The notes under the pieces: generated by a model
What the model was told of the DNA's origin: nothing
Seen by the model: the letters and a program-made list of their open reading frames with translations, nothing else
Databases searched by the model: none
Program-made: the position numbers and the translations under genes
DNA from: Candidatus Onthousia faecigallinarum
Lineage (GTDB): Bacteria; Bacillota_I; Bacilli_A; RF39; UBA660
Direction of reading: 5' to 3'
Assembly: GCA_018716225.1 (NCBI GenBank)
Contig: DVKE01000052.1
Coordinates: 1-40,341 of the forward strand
DNA: 40,341 bases
In this document: positions 1 to 7,604 of the stretch, piece after piece
Position numbering within the stretch: the first letter of the stretch is position 1
How the letters are laid out: each line of letters begins with the position of its first letter

Positions 1-94
1 GGAATAACTTAGGAAATTCAAATTGCTAGATATGAATTAAAGTTACTCCATAAAGGCTACTTTCTAATTTCCTTCTTTCATATCCAGCACTTAA

Positions 95-123
95 ATTGTA
101 CCACATTTTTAATTTCCGAACAA
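95..123 (-). promoter_or_regulatory. Leftward extended -10 promoter
   Basis: On the minus strand there is TTGTTC, a 17-base spacer and TACAAT, with TG one base before the -10. It would drive transcription out of the left edge. No start codon with a ribosome binding site follows before base 1, so its gene lies outside the window. Confidence 0.45.
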
Positions 124-202
124 CTCTAATAGAAAATAAGGAACTGATAGCTTTGTGCTATGATTTTTTACGTAAATTGTATTGCTTTTTTCTTTCGTGT
201 TA

Positions 203-231
203 TTGTTGATTCCTTCTGCTCGTGTTATTCT
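203..231 (+). promoter_or_regulatory. Promoter of the gene at 255
   Basis: TTGTTG (203-208), a 17-base spacer and TATTCT (226-231) with an extended TG at 223-224. The start would be about 20 bases upstream of the GTG at 255, leaving room for the AAAGAGGTG ribosome binding site at 241-249. The remainder of bases 1-254 contains no gene that I can support. Confidence 0.5.
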
Positions 232-254
232 TAAGATAAGAAAGAGGTGTTTTT

Positions 255-1067
255 GTGGTAGAGAAAAATTCAAACAAAAAAGTTGTTATTTTGGTGATTT
301 TACTCTTTGCTGTTGTTCTCCTTTTTGCGGCTTATATTCTATATGACCAAGGAATTTTATTTCAAAAGGAAAGGGAAGAAGAAGCACCGGTACAAGAGGA
401 GTCAAAAATTGAGGAGCTTGCTATTGATACTGGAATTGTACCCATTTTGTATAATAAGGTAGTATCAGGTACAGGGAAAGAGAGAGAAAATCTTAATTAT
501 TGGATGTATCGAGAAGGAGAAGGACAGTTTCAGATCGATAGTGCTAGTGAACAAACAAAAATGTATTTTGTAGGGCTTCATTTGAATACCGAACGTGCTA
601 ATATACTCAATTGTAGCGCAATTTCGATACCAGATACGATTCCATCACTCAATGAGTATGCGACTTATTCGAGCGCATGTTATTACAATAATATTAACGA
701 TTTTTATTCTGTGGAATATGCTTTTTCTCGATCTTATGTAGAAGCTATTTATTATGATTTGTTTGGGACTTTAGATACTTTTGATTTATCTGTTTTCATT
801 GATACTGATCCTTATGGAGGACATCGTTATTTCTATAATCAAGATTTAGATATGTATGTGATGTATATGACAGAAACGGGAGGAACTTCTGGGCCAGGTT
901 CTGTCTATTCTGTTACAAAGGCTGAAAAAGAAGATAAGGTAATTCGTATTTATGAAAGTTCTACGCCAGAAGAGGATTCTAATGACGTAGCTTCTAGTTA
1001 TGTTTATACGTTTGAACAAGATGAAGATGGATTATATCATTTTGTTAGTCGAGTCAGAGAAAGCTAG
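255..1067 (+). CDS. Membrane-anchored protein of unknown function, paralogue of 27884
   Basis: This 270-residue protein starts at GTG 255, preceded at good distance by AAAGAGGTG. It has a short basic N-terminus, one hydrophobic helix at residues 10-30 (uncleaved anchor or signal), a charged Glu-rich linker, then an extracellular domain of about 220 residues rich in Tyr, Asp and Ser. I recognise no catalytic motif. It shares its plan with the protein at 27884-28654: the same GTG-started N-terminus, an ILYDQGILFQKE-like stretch after the helix (LMYDNNIFSKEK in the other), an LFG-x-x-x-TF motif in the middle, and a C-terminal strand ending YxFVS. I therefore place both in one lineage-specific surface family. 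It stands alone between its own promoter and a terminator. Confidence 0.75.
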   Translation: MVEKNSNKKVVILVILLFAVVLLFAAYILYDQGILFQKEREEEAPVQEESKIEELAIDTGIVPILYNKVVSGTGKERENLNYWMYREGEGQFQIDSASEQTKMYFVGLHLNTERANILNCSAISIPDTIPSLNEYATYSSACYYNNINDFYSVEYAFSRSYVEAIYYDLFGTLDTFDLSVFIDTDPYGGHRYFYNQDLDMYVMYMTETGGTSGPGSVYSVTKAEKEDKVIRIYESSTPEEDSNDVASSYVYTFEQDEDGLYHFVSRVRES

Positions 1068-1088
1068 TTGCAATTGGCTTTCTTTTTT
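1059..1088 (+). terminator. Rho-independent terminator after the gene at 255
   Basis: GAAAGC (1059-1064) pairs with GCTTTC (1077-1082). The stem extends inward through G-U pairs and is followed by six T. The hairpin overlaps the TAG stop codon of the gene. Confidence 0.7.
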
Positions 1089-1096
1089 GTTATAGT
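1088..1096 (+). promoter_or_regulatory. Extended -10 promoter for the gene at 1159
   Basis: TGTTATAGT lies just after the preceding terminator: extended TG at 1088-1089, -10 TATAGT at 1091-1096. I see no convincing -35. The predicted transcript would begin just before the hairpin at 1109-1146. Confidence 0.4.
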
Positions 1097-1108
1097 ATTA
1101 TTAGAAGT

Positions 1109-1146
1109 GCTAGTAAAGACTTTGGTGGTTTTTGCTAGCTTTTTTT
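1109..1146 (+). terminator. Terminator-like hairpin in the leader of the gene at 1159
   Basis: GCTAGTAAAGAC (1109-1120) can pair with the segment ending TTTGCTAGC (to 1139) using two G-U pairs, followed by a run of seven T. The ribosome binding site GGAGG starts at once at 1147. It looks like an intrinsic terminator between promoter and gene, so it may be an attenuator, a second terminator for the upstream gene, or a 5' stabilising hairpin. Confidence 0.5.
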
Positions 1147-1158
1147 GGAGGGTAAATT

Positions 1159-1854
1159 GTGAAGAGGTTTGTGGTAGCGTTATTTGTAGTGACATGTATT
1201 TTTTGTGTGCCTAGTTCTGTTTTGGCGCAGAGGGGTTGTTGTTCATGGCATGGTGGAGTTGTTGGTTGTGGAGAAAATGGCAAGCAATTATGTGCTGATG
1301 GAACGTATAGTCCATCTTGTACTTGCACTCCGCCACCAGTTTATGGATGTACCGATCCCAATGCTATCAATTATAATCCCAAAGCTAACACAGATAATGG
1401 CAGTTGCATTGCAAGGGTATATGGGTGTATGGATACGAACAGTATTAATTATAATGCTTTTGCAAATACAGCAGATGGAAGTTGTCAGTATGAGAGAATT
1501 GAAACTAGAACGGAAGAAATTCCATATGATACCAATCGTGAAAGTTATTCTAATGTTCGGATTGAACAAGAAGGGGTAAAAGGAGAAAAAGAAGTTACAG
1601 AACGAAAGATTGTTGGAGAAGATGGAACTGTTATTTCGAGTGAAGTAATAGAAGAAAAAGTAATAAGGGAACCAGTTTCGGAGATTGTAGTAGAAGTTCC
1701 TGATACCATGGAAGAAGAGAAGGTAGAAGAAGAAGCGTCTCAAATGACCCAAACTGATGTGGTTGGTTGGGTTGTTATATTAGGAGGAATTGGCAGTTAT
1801 ATTCTTTATCGAAAAATGCATCCTAGGAAACAAAAAAAGGAAAATGACAATTAG
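1159..1854 (+). CDS. Secreted Cys-rich protein with G5-like domain and C-terminal anchor
   Basis: The 231-residue protein starts at GTG 1159 after GGAGG (1147-1151). A signal peptide ends at VLA (residue 23). Residues 25-56 form a Cys-rich module (RGCCSWHGGVVGC...SPSCTC) of a type I recall from other small secreted proteins. Two tandem copies of a GCxDxxxxNYNxxANxxxGSC module follow (64-83 and 90-109). Residues 114-182 resemble a G5 domain, a fold linked to binding of cell-wall or GlcNAc-containing polymers. A Glu-rich spacer, one transmembrane helix (201-217) and a Lys-rich tail end the protein. There is no LPxTG motif, so it should be held by the helix. A role in cell-wall binding is inference from the G5-like part. 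Confidence 0.8.
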   Translation: MKRFVVALFVVTCIFCVPSSVLAQRGCCSWHGGVVGCGENGKQLCADGTYSPSCTCTPPPVYGCTDPNAINYNPKANTDNGSCIARVYGCMDTNSINYNAFANTADGSCQYERIETRTEEIPYDTNRESYSNVRIEQEGVKGEKEVTERKIVGEDGTVISSEVIEEKVIREPVSEIVVEVPDTMEEEKVEEEASQMTQTDVVGWVVILGGIGSYILYRKMHPRKQKKENDN

Positions 1855-1896
1855 GTTGTCAAATTTTTCTTTTTTTTTATATTTTTTCTTTTTCCA

Positions 1897-1905
1897 TGTT
1901 ATAAT
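1897..1905 (+). promoter_or_regulatory. Extended -10 promoter for the SGNH hydrolase
   Basis: TGTTATAAT: extended TG at 1897-1898 and a consensus -10 TATAAT at 1900-1905, about 30 bases upstream of the GTG at 1935. Upstream is a long T-rich run. No good -35 is seen at the usual spacing. Confidence 0.55.
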
Positions 1906-1934
1906 CAGTAGGTAGGAATTTGAGGTGAAACTTT

Positions 1935-2714
1935 GTGAAAGCAAGAAAGAACAGTAAGAAGAAGCCAAATTATTTAAATAAAGTAAATACTAGCAGAACA
2001 GATCGCAATCGAAAAAAATATCGACAAGTAGTTCAAAAAAAATCTATGTTACCTCTTTTCATTTTTCTTTTTTTCTTAAGTATTTTAGGAAATGTATTTT
2101 TGATAGGGCATTATATTACGTTTGATCATAATAAGGTTCGGGTAGAGACCAAAACAAGAAAAGTAGCGACCGTTAGTCCTAATTATCTTTTTTTGGGTGA
2201 TTCTATTACTGATTTTTATGATTTAGAAAAATATTTTCCAGATGAACCGGTTGTCAATAGTGGGGTTGGGGGAAATATGACGGATGATATATTAGAAGAT
2301 ATGAAAAATCGTGTTTATCAATATAATCCTAGTAAAGTTTTTTTATTGATTGGAACCAATGATTTACAAGATGGAAAAACACCCGAAGAGATATTTGATA
2401 ATATCAAAAAAATTGTAGAAGGAATCAAAGAAAATCGTCCAAAAGCAAAAATATATCTTGAAAGTATTACTCCTATCAATCATAATTTTGAGCGGAATGG
2501 GGCGCAAGATCGTCAAAAGGAAGATATTGAAGAAATTAATGAGAAAATAAAGAAGTATTGTGTGGATGAAAATCTTACTTATATTGATCTTTATAGTACT
2601 TTAGAGGATGAGAATGGGAATTTACGGGCAGAATATACAACGGAAGGCTTACATTTATCAGAAGAAGGGTATGACGTTGTTACCGAAATAATTGAAAAAT
2701 ATCTTTATGAATAA
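1935..2714 (+). CDS. Membrane-anchored SGNH/GDSL hydrolase
   Basis: 259 residues from GTG 1935. A long basic N-terminus (1-38) is followed by one transmembrane helix (39-59), and the catalytic domain faces outward. SGNH blocks are clear: GDSIT with the nucleophile Ser90, the NSGVGGN glycine loop (108-114), GTND with Asn142, and GLHLSEEGY with His240. The residue three before that His is usually Asp; here it is Glu237. Related enzymes remove acetyl groups from surface polysaccharide, peptidoglycan or lipids, or act as lysophospholipases. The neighbouring acyltransferase favours a glycan O-acetylesterase, but this is inference. It has its own promoter and is followed by a weak AT-rich terminator. 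Confidence 0.85.
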   Translation: MKARKNSKKKPNYLNKVNTSRTDRNRKKYRQVVQKKSMLPLFIFLFFLSILGNVFLIGHYITFDHNKVRVETKTRKVATVSPNYLFLGDSITDFYDLEKYFPDEPVVNSGVGGNMTDDILEDMKNRVYQYNPSKVFLLIGTNDLQDGKTPEEIFDNIKKIVEGIKENRPKAKIYLESITPINHNFERNGAQDRQKEDIEEINEKIKKYCVDENLTYIDLYSTLEDENGNLRAEYTTEGLHLSEEGYDVVTEIIEKYLYE

Positions 2715-2767
2715 AAGATTTTTTCTTTTTTCTTAATGAATGATAAATTGATCTTTTCCTTAGGAAT

Positions 2768-2804
2768 GAAAATAACAATTAAAAAAATAGCGTTGTTATT
2801 TTTC
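2768..2804 (+). terminator. AT-rich terminator after the SGNH hydrolase
   Basis: AAAATAACAA (2769-2778) pairs with TTGTTATTTT (2793-2802), a 10-bp AT-rich stem that runs into a T run. Its right arm overlaps the -35 of the next promoter. Confidence 0.4.
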
Positions 2805-2821
2805 CTTGGTTGTGCTATATT
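2793..2821 (+). promoter_or_regulatory. Promoter of the acyltransferase gene
   Basis: TTGTTA (2793-2798), 17 bases, TATATT (2816-2821), with an extended TG at 2813-2814. The ATG at 2849 follows a GGGGGGAG ribosome binding site. Confidence 0.6.
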
Positions 2822-2848
2822 TTTATTATAGTCGGGGGGAGATAAAAG

Positions 2849-3964
2849 ATGAGTCTAACTTTGAAAGAGAAACAATCAAACTACGAGTTTATGAGAATCT
2901 TATCTATGTTTATGATCGTGTTTTGGCATGTCATAGGTAATAATGTTCCTATTGGTAGTTTAAATTCTTCTCTTTCTTTTTGCTTTAAATTTATTCAAAC
3001 TTGTATTGTTGTTCATGTCAATTCTTTTGTTTTATTATCAGGTTATTTTTCTACTGGTAAGACGACAACTTGGAGGAAAGGATTATCTATTTTCTTTACT
3101 TCCTGGTTTTATCGGGTTGTTTTTGCTTGTCTTTTGTTTTTTACTGCTTGGGTGCCCTTAAGCCATATTCAGTTTTTTCAAGAAATAATGCCTTTTGATC
3201 TTAAAAATTATTGGTTTATTAATTGTTATCTCGTTTTATTGCTTTTGGTACCATTTTTAAATATTTTGATTCATCATATGACAGAGAGACAACATAAATA
3301 TTTATTATTTGTTTCTTTCTTTTTATTTTCTATAGTTCCTTTTTTAACAAGTCAAGCGACGGTTTCTAATGATGGATATACTGTTATACAATTTATTTTT
3401 CTTTATTTTTTAGGAGCTTATTTAAAAAAATATCCTATCGCTCAAAATTATCATTTTAAGTCTTGGTCCAAAAACAAATTACAACTACTCTTTGTATTTC
3501 TTTTCTTTGGTTGTTTTTTGACTAATTTTATGCTTTCTTATTTTTCAAATGATTTAATACAGATGAATAATTCGATTCTTAATCATATTGGAACTACTTT
3601 AAATTCTTCTTTGTTAAACTATAGCAATCCTTTGGTAATGATTCAATCGGTTTCCTTTTTCTTGTTTTTTGGGACCTTAACGATTAAAAATAAATGGATC
3701 AATAAAATTTCGACTTTGACTTTTGGAGTATATTTATTCCATGATAATTATTACTTTAAACAAATTATTTATCAGCCGTTTCATATTGGAAACTATCTTA
3801 ATTTTTATGTCTTAATTCCTTATTGTCTTCTGGTAGCATTCATTTTATTTTGTGCTGGATTGCTTTGTGAGTTTTTAAGAACTCGTTTGGTTTCGTTTTT
3901 GAAAAAAAGAAAGCTGGTTCAGAAAATTTTCACTAAGTGTGAAAACTATGTGCAAGAGTTTTAA
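2849..3964 (+). CDS. Acyltransferase family 3 membrane protein
   Basis: 371 residues from ATG 2849. The protein is almost entirely hydrophobic with about ten transmembrane helices. It opens with the family signature NYEFMRILSMFMIVFWHV, in which the Arg and the membrane-embedded His of helix 1 are the conserved acyltransferase-3 residues, and continues with a FVLLSGYF motif. Members use acetyl-CoA or another acyl donor to O-acylate sugars of peptidoglycan, capsule or O-antigen at the membrane. No SGNH domain is fused here, unlike OafA or OatA, but a separate membrane SGNH hydrolase lies directly upstream. The glycan made by the locus starting at 4050 is a plausible target; that link is inference. 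Confidence 0.85.
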   Translation: MSLTLKEKQSNYEFMRILSMFMIVFWHVIGNNVPIGSLNSSLSFCFKFIQTCIVVHVNSFVLLSGYFSTGKTTTWRKGLSIFFTSWFYRVVFACLLFFTAWVPLSHIQFFQEIMPFDLKNYWFINCYLVLLLLVPFLNILIHHMTERQHKYLLFVSFFLFSIVPFLTSQATVSNDGYTVIQFIFLYFLGAYLKKYPIAQNYHFKSWSKNKLQLLFVFLFFGCFLTNFMLSYFSNDLIQMNNSILNHIGTTLNSSLLNYSNPLVMIQSVSFFLFFGTLTIKNKWINKISTLTFGVYLFHDNYYFKQIIYQPFHIGNYLNFYVLIPYCLLVAFILFCAGLLCEFLRTRLVSFLKKRKLVQKIFTKCENYVQEF

Positions 3965-4020
3965 AGGAATATATGTTATGATAACTTCTTTTCTTACTTT
4001 CTTTTTTTGAGTAAATACGG

Positions 4021-4026
4021 TATAAT
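4021..4026 (+). promoter_or_regulatory. Possible -10 of the lysozyme/glycan operon
   Basis: A perfect TATAAT at 4021-4026 lies 24 bases upstream of ATG 4050, with GAGGAGGT between. The -35 region (TTTCTT at 3998) is weak. Confidence 0.4.
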
Positions 4027-4049
4027 TTTTTTATATGAGGAGGTAGAAC

Positions 4050-5978
4050 ATGAGAAAACAATTTTTTGTTTTAATTATGATGATTATGATAGGAATGGGT
4101 ATCTGTATCAATGTACGAGCGGAAGACAAAACTGGTTTTTTTGTGGAAAATGGTTCTTCCTATTATTATAAAAATGGCGTCATTCAAATGGGCATTACGG
4201 AGATTGAGGGAGAAAACTATTTTTTAGGCGAATATACCGGGAAAGTACAAGTAGGCTTTGTTACTTCTTCTTTAACAGGAGATCATTATTATACAGATTC
4301 TACTGGTAAGATTCAAACTGGTTTTGTTACGATTGGTGAGGATACTTATTATTTTGATCCAGATGGTAAATTACAATATGGTATTACAGAGGTAAATGGG
4401 GAAGATTATTTTTTAGGGGAATATACTGGAAAAGTACAAGTAGGCTTTGTTACTTCTTCTTTAACAGGGGATCATTATTATACAGATTCTACTGGTAAGA
4501 TTCAAACTGGTTTTGTTACGATTGGTGAGGATACTTATTATTTTGATTCTGATGGAAAACTACAATATGGTATTACGGAGATTGGGGGAGAAGATTACTT
4601 TTTAGGCGAATATACCGGGAAAGTACAAGTAGGTTTTGTTGCTTCTTCTTTGACAGGAGATCGTTATTATACGGATGAGAATGGAAAGATTTTAAAAGGA
4701 ATTACTGAATTAGAGGATGGGAGTTATTTCTTTGGTGAATATACTGGTAAAATACAGACCGGTTATGTACAATCTAGTTTGACGGGCAAGTATTATATTA
4801 CGGATGAAAATGGAAAGATTTATAAAGATTCTTTTGATTACAATGGAACAACTTATTACACCTTAGAAGATGGTAGTTTAATTGATGGCTTTTATGACAA
4901 GGAAGGAGCTCGTTACTATTATATTTTAGGGGTATTGCAATATGGTATTACGGAGATTGAGGGAGAAGATTACTTTTTAGGCGAATATACCGGGAAAGTA
5001 CAAGTAGGTTTTGTTACTTCTTTTTTGACAGGAGATCGTTATTATACGGATGAAAATGGAAAGATTTTAAAAGGGATTACCAAAATAGGAGATCAAAAGT
5101 ATTTTTTAGGAGAGTTAACCGGTAAAATACAGACTGGTTGGGTTACTGCTTTAGATGGTAAAATTTATTATACTAATCAAGAGGGAGTGATACAGACAGG
5201 AATTCAAACGATAGAAGGTCGAGTTTATAAATTTGATGAAAATGGTGTGATTGAGACAGGATTTCAAACGATTAATGGTAATACCTATTATTATGATGTG
5301 GATGGCACTATGGTGACAGGTGTTCAGAAAATTCAGGGCTCTTGGTATCGTTTTAATCCAGATGGCGTGTTGAGAGAACAAGGCTTCAAAAGAATTGCTG
5401 ATATTTCTTATCATCAAGGAAAAATTGATTGGGACACTTTGTGGTCTTCTGGTGAAATTGATGGTGTTATTTTAAGAATTGGTTATAATGGAGTTGAGGA
5501 TTCTTTGTTTAAAGAATATCTTAGCAATGTTAAACGGTTAAATATTCCTTATGGTGTTTATTTGTATAGCTATGCTCATAATCCGGCGGAAGCTATTTTT
5601 GAAGCGAATGCAACGGTACAAATGTTAAGTAAATACGATGTAAATCCTGATTATCCAGTTTATTATGATATCGAATCCTATTCTATTCCAAGTCAAAATG
5701 AAAGTTCGGATGATATTTCACAAGAAGATTATGAAGGAATGGTTTATAATTTTTCAAATCGTCTTCAGGCTGCTGGATATGAAACGAAAGTTTATACTTA
5801 TTTAAATTATGCTATGAATCGCTTTAATGAAAATACTAGAAGTATGGTAGATTGGATTGCTCATTATACTTCTTGGGACTGTGGATATGAACTTCCTCAC
5901 CGTGGTTGGCAATATACATCAACAGGACGCTTACCAGGGATTTCTACAAATGTTGATTTAAATATCTTTTATTATTAA
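4050..5978 (+). CDS. Cell-wall-binding-repeat GH25 lysozyme
   Basis: 642 residues from ATG 4050 after GAGGAGGT. A signal peptide ends near residue 25 (VRAED). Residues 28-445 are tandem aromatic/Gly repeats of the choline- or glucan-binding type (units such as GKIQTGFVTIGEDTYYFD). The C-terminal catalytic domain, residues 450-642, is a GH25 muramidase: ADISYHQGKIDW, the active-site pair D540-x-E542 in YYDIE, then WIAHY and WQYTSTG near the end. It should cleave the MurNAc-GlcNAc bond of peptidoglycan outside the cell. The catalytic domain at the C-terminus after the repeats is a common autolysin layout. Only 17 bases separate it from the next gene, so it may be co-transcribed with the glycan genes. 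Confidence 0.92.
   Translation: MRKQFFVLIMMIMIGMGICINVRAEDKTGFFVENGSSYYYKNGVIQMGITEIEGENYFLGEYTGKVQVGFVTSSLTGDHYYTDSTGKIQTGFVTIGEDTYYFDPDGKLQYGITEVNGEDYFLGEYTGKVQVGFVTSSLTGDHYYTDSTGKIQTGFVTIGEDTYYFDSDGKLQYGITEIGGEDYFLGEYTGKVQVGFVASSLTGDRYYTDENGKILKGITELEDGSYFFGEYTGKIQTGYVQSSLTGKYYITDENGKIYKDSFDYNGTTYYTLEDGSLIDGFYDKEGARYYYILGVLQYGITEIEGEDYFLGEYTGKVQVGFVTSFLTGDRYYTDENGKILKGITKIGDQKYFLGELTGKIQTGWVTALDGKIYYTNQEGVIQTGIQTIEGRVYKFDENGVIETGFQTINGNTYYYDVDGTMVTGVQKIQGSWYRFNPDGVLREQGFKRIADISYHQGKIDWDTLWSSGEIDGVILRIGYNGVEDSLFKEYLSNVKRLNIPYGVYLYSYAHNPAEAIFEANATVQMLSKYDVNPDYPVYYDIESYSIPSQNESSDDISQEDYEGMVYNFSNRLQAAGYETKVYTYLNYAMNRFNENTRSMVDWIAHYTSWDCGYELPHRGWQYTSTGRLPGISTNVDLNIFYY
4195..5080 (+). repeat. 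189-bp tandem coding repeats in the lysozyme
   Basis: The block beginning GTACAAGTAGG recurs at 4245, 4434 and 4623, exactly 189 bp (63 codons) apart, and again at 4998. The first two copies are near identical at DNA level for more than 110 bases. Such identity suggests recent duplication and makes copy number prone to change by recombination or slippage. Confidence 0.85.
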
Positions 5979-6001
5979 TAAGCTAGACGAGGAGAATGAA
6001 A

Positions 6002-7591
6002 ATGAGAAAAATAGAACTATTGGATTGTACTTTAAGGGATGGTGGTTATGTTAATGATAATCAGTTTGGGTATGAAAATATAAAACTTTTAATTAAATAT
6101 TTGGAAGAGGCCAAAATTGATTTGATTGAATGTGGCTATCTCATGGATACGGCCGAAGAGTATTCAAAAGATAAAACAGAATATCGTAGAATGGAAGAAT
6201 TAGAAGAACAACATCTGATCCCAAAAGAAAAAAAGTTTCAATATACTTTAATGCTTTTAGGCGAAAAATATATTATTGAACATTTACCAGATTGTAAAGA
6301 TTTTTCTTATATTCTTCGGATGTCTTTCCATAAAAAAAGTTTACCAAAAGCTATGGAATATGCTAAAAAAATTACAGAGAAAGGCTATCGCTTGTTTTTG
6401 CAGCCAACGGTAATTATGGGGTATAGTGATGATGAAATAAAAGAAATGATTCGTCTTTGTAATGAGAATTTATCTTTGGAGGGATTAGCCATTGTAGATA
6501 CTTTTGGACAAATGAAACCACAAGATATTATAAGATTGTCAAAATTATTTGATCAATATTTAGATCCTTCTGTTAAGCTTGCTTTTCATTCTCACAATAA
6601 TTTACAGATGGCCTATGCTAATGCTATTTCATTTATCGAAAATACTTCTAGTAATAGAAATCTTGTTATTGATAGTTCTATTTATGGTATGGGACGAGGA
6701 GCTGGCAATTTGCCAACGGAATTAATTGCTAATTATTTAAACGAGAAGGAAGGAAAAAATTATTCCTTGACTCCGTTATTAGAGGCTGCGGATAATGTTT
6801 TAGAAAAAATAAAAAAAGAGCATCCTTGGGGGTATTCTCTACCATATTATTTATCTGCTATTTATGCTTGTCATCCTTCCTATATTTTATATTTATTAAA
6901 TAAAAAGACTTTAGATAATAAAGATATTCATGAGATTGTGCAAATGATTAGTAGTCAAAAGAAAACAGAATACGACGCAGAATATATTGCAGAATTATAC
7001 CAAATTTATAATGATCATCATTATTCTGACCAAGTCTCTTATCAAAAATTGCAGCAGTTGATTCAAAATAAAACGATTCTTTTAATTGGTCCAGGGAAAA
7101 GCATTATAGAATATCATGATAAAATTGAAGAATATCAGAAAAAGCATGATTGTTTTACTATTGTAGTTAATAATCCTAATTTATATGATCATGATGCTGT
7201 TTTTTACAGTAATCGGAAAAGATATCAAGAATCTCAAGATCTTTTACATCCACAGGATATTAAGATATTAACTTCTAATATTAGTACGAATAGGGAAGAC
7301 AATTCTTTAATTTTTGATTATAGTCAATCTTTATCTAGAAATGGAGAAGTTTCTGATTCGGCTTTGTTAGTTTGTTTAAATATTTTGACAAAGGCAGGGG
7401 TTAAAAAAGTGGTACTAGCTGGGTTTGATGGCTTTGTTCCTAATTTTGAAAATAATTTTTATCAGAGTGATATTGCTTATTTGCTGGATAAAAATTATAT
7501 GGAGCAGTTGAATCATACAATGAAGGAAAATATCAAAAAATATCAAGAGAAGATGTTAATTAAAACAATTACACCTTCTAAGAATATTTAA
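6002..7591 (+). CDS. DRE-TIM aldolase fused to a GT42/DUF115-like domain
   Basis: 529 residues from ATG 6002. An in-frame ATG at 5996 is only one base after GAGGAG, so 6002 (spacing 7) fits better. Residues 3-270 match the HMGL-like/4-hydroxy-2-oxovalerate aldolase barrel: LDCTLRDGG with Arg12 and Asp13, the metal-binding HSHNN (His196, His198) and a GMGRGAGN loop. These enzymes use pyruvate or an acyl-CoA enolate. Residues about 358-525 are a second domain with GPGKSI, AVFYSN and VVLAGFDGF, reminiscent of GT42 sialyltransferases and DUF115/MptE proteins; this likeness is from memory. Followed by CMP-sugar genes, it may form the C-C bond of a 3-deoxy-ulosonic acid from pyruvate. The exact substrate is unknown. 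Confidence 0.75.
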   Translation: MRKIELLDCTLRDGGYVNDNQFGYENIKLLIKYLEEAKIDLIECGYLMDTAEEYSKDKTEYRRMEELEEQHLIPKEKKFQYTLMLLGEKYIIEHLPDCKDFSYILRMSFHKKSLPKAMEYAKKITEKGYRLFLQPTVIMGYSDDEIKEMIRLCNENLSLEGLAIVDTFGQMKPQDIIRLSKLFDQYLDPSVKLAFHSHNNLQMAYANAISFIENTSSNRNLVIDSSIYGMGRGAGNLPTELIANYLNEKEGKNYSLTPLLEAADNVLEKIKKEHPWGYSLPYYLSAIYACHPSYILYLLNKKTLDNKDIHEIVQMISSQKKTEYDAEYIAELYQIYNDHHYSDQVSYQKLQQLIQNKTILLIGPGKSIIEYHDKIEEYQKKHDCFTIVVNNPNLYDHDAVFYSNRKRYQESQDLLHPQDIKILTSNISTNREDNSLIFDYSQSLSRNGEVSDSALLVCLNILTKAGVKKVVLAGFDGFVPNFENNFYQSDIAYLLDKNYMEQLNHTMKENIKKYQEKMLIKTITPSKNI

Positions 7592-7604
7592 AAGAGGTGA
7601 AAAA

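Noticed and set aside
147-168. Hairpin ATAGC/GCTAT followed by T run
   Set aside because: Five-base stem with no gene upstream on the same strand inside the window; too weak to annotate as a terminator.
1288-1752. 154-codon open frame on the minus strand opposite the Cys-rich protein
   Set aside because: No ribosome binding site, aromatic low-complexity translation, and the plus strand encodes clear domains. It is a by-product of the GAA-rich coding strand.
4195-5080. Regular repeats that might suggest a CRISPR array
   Set aside because: The repeats are in frame, 189 bp apart and encode wall-binding modules. There are no short repeats with unique spacers anywhere in the window.
5996-6001. 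Earlier ATG for the aldolase gene
   Set aside because: Only one base separates it from the GAGGAG ribosome binding site; ATG 6002 has normal spacing.
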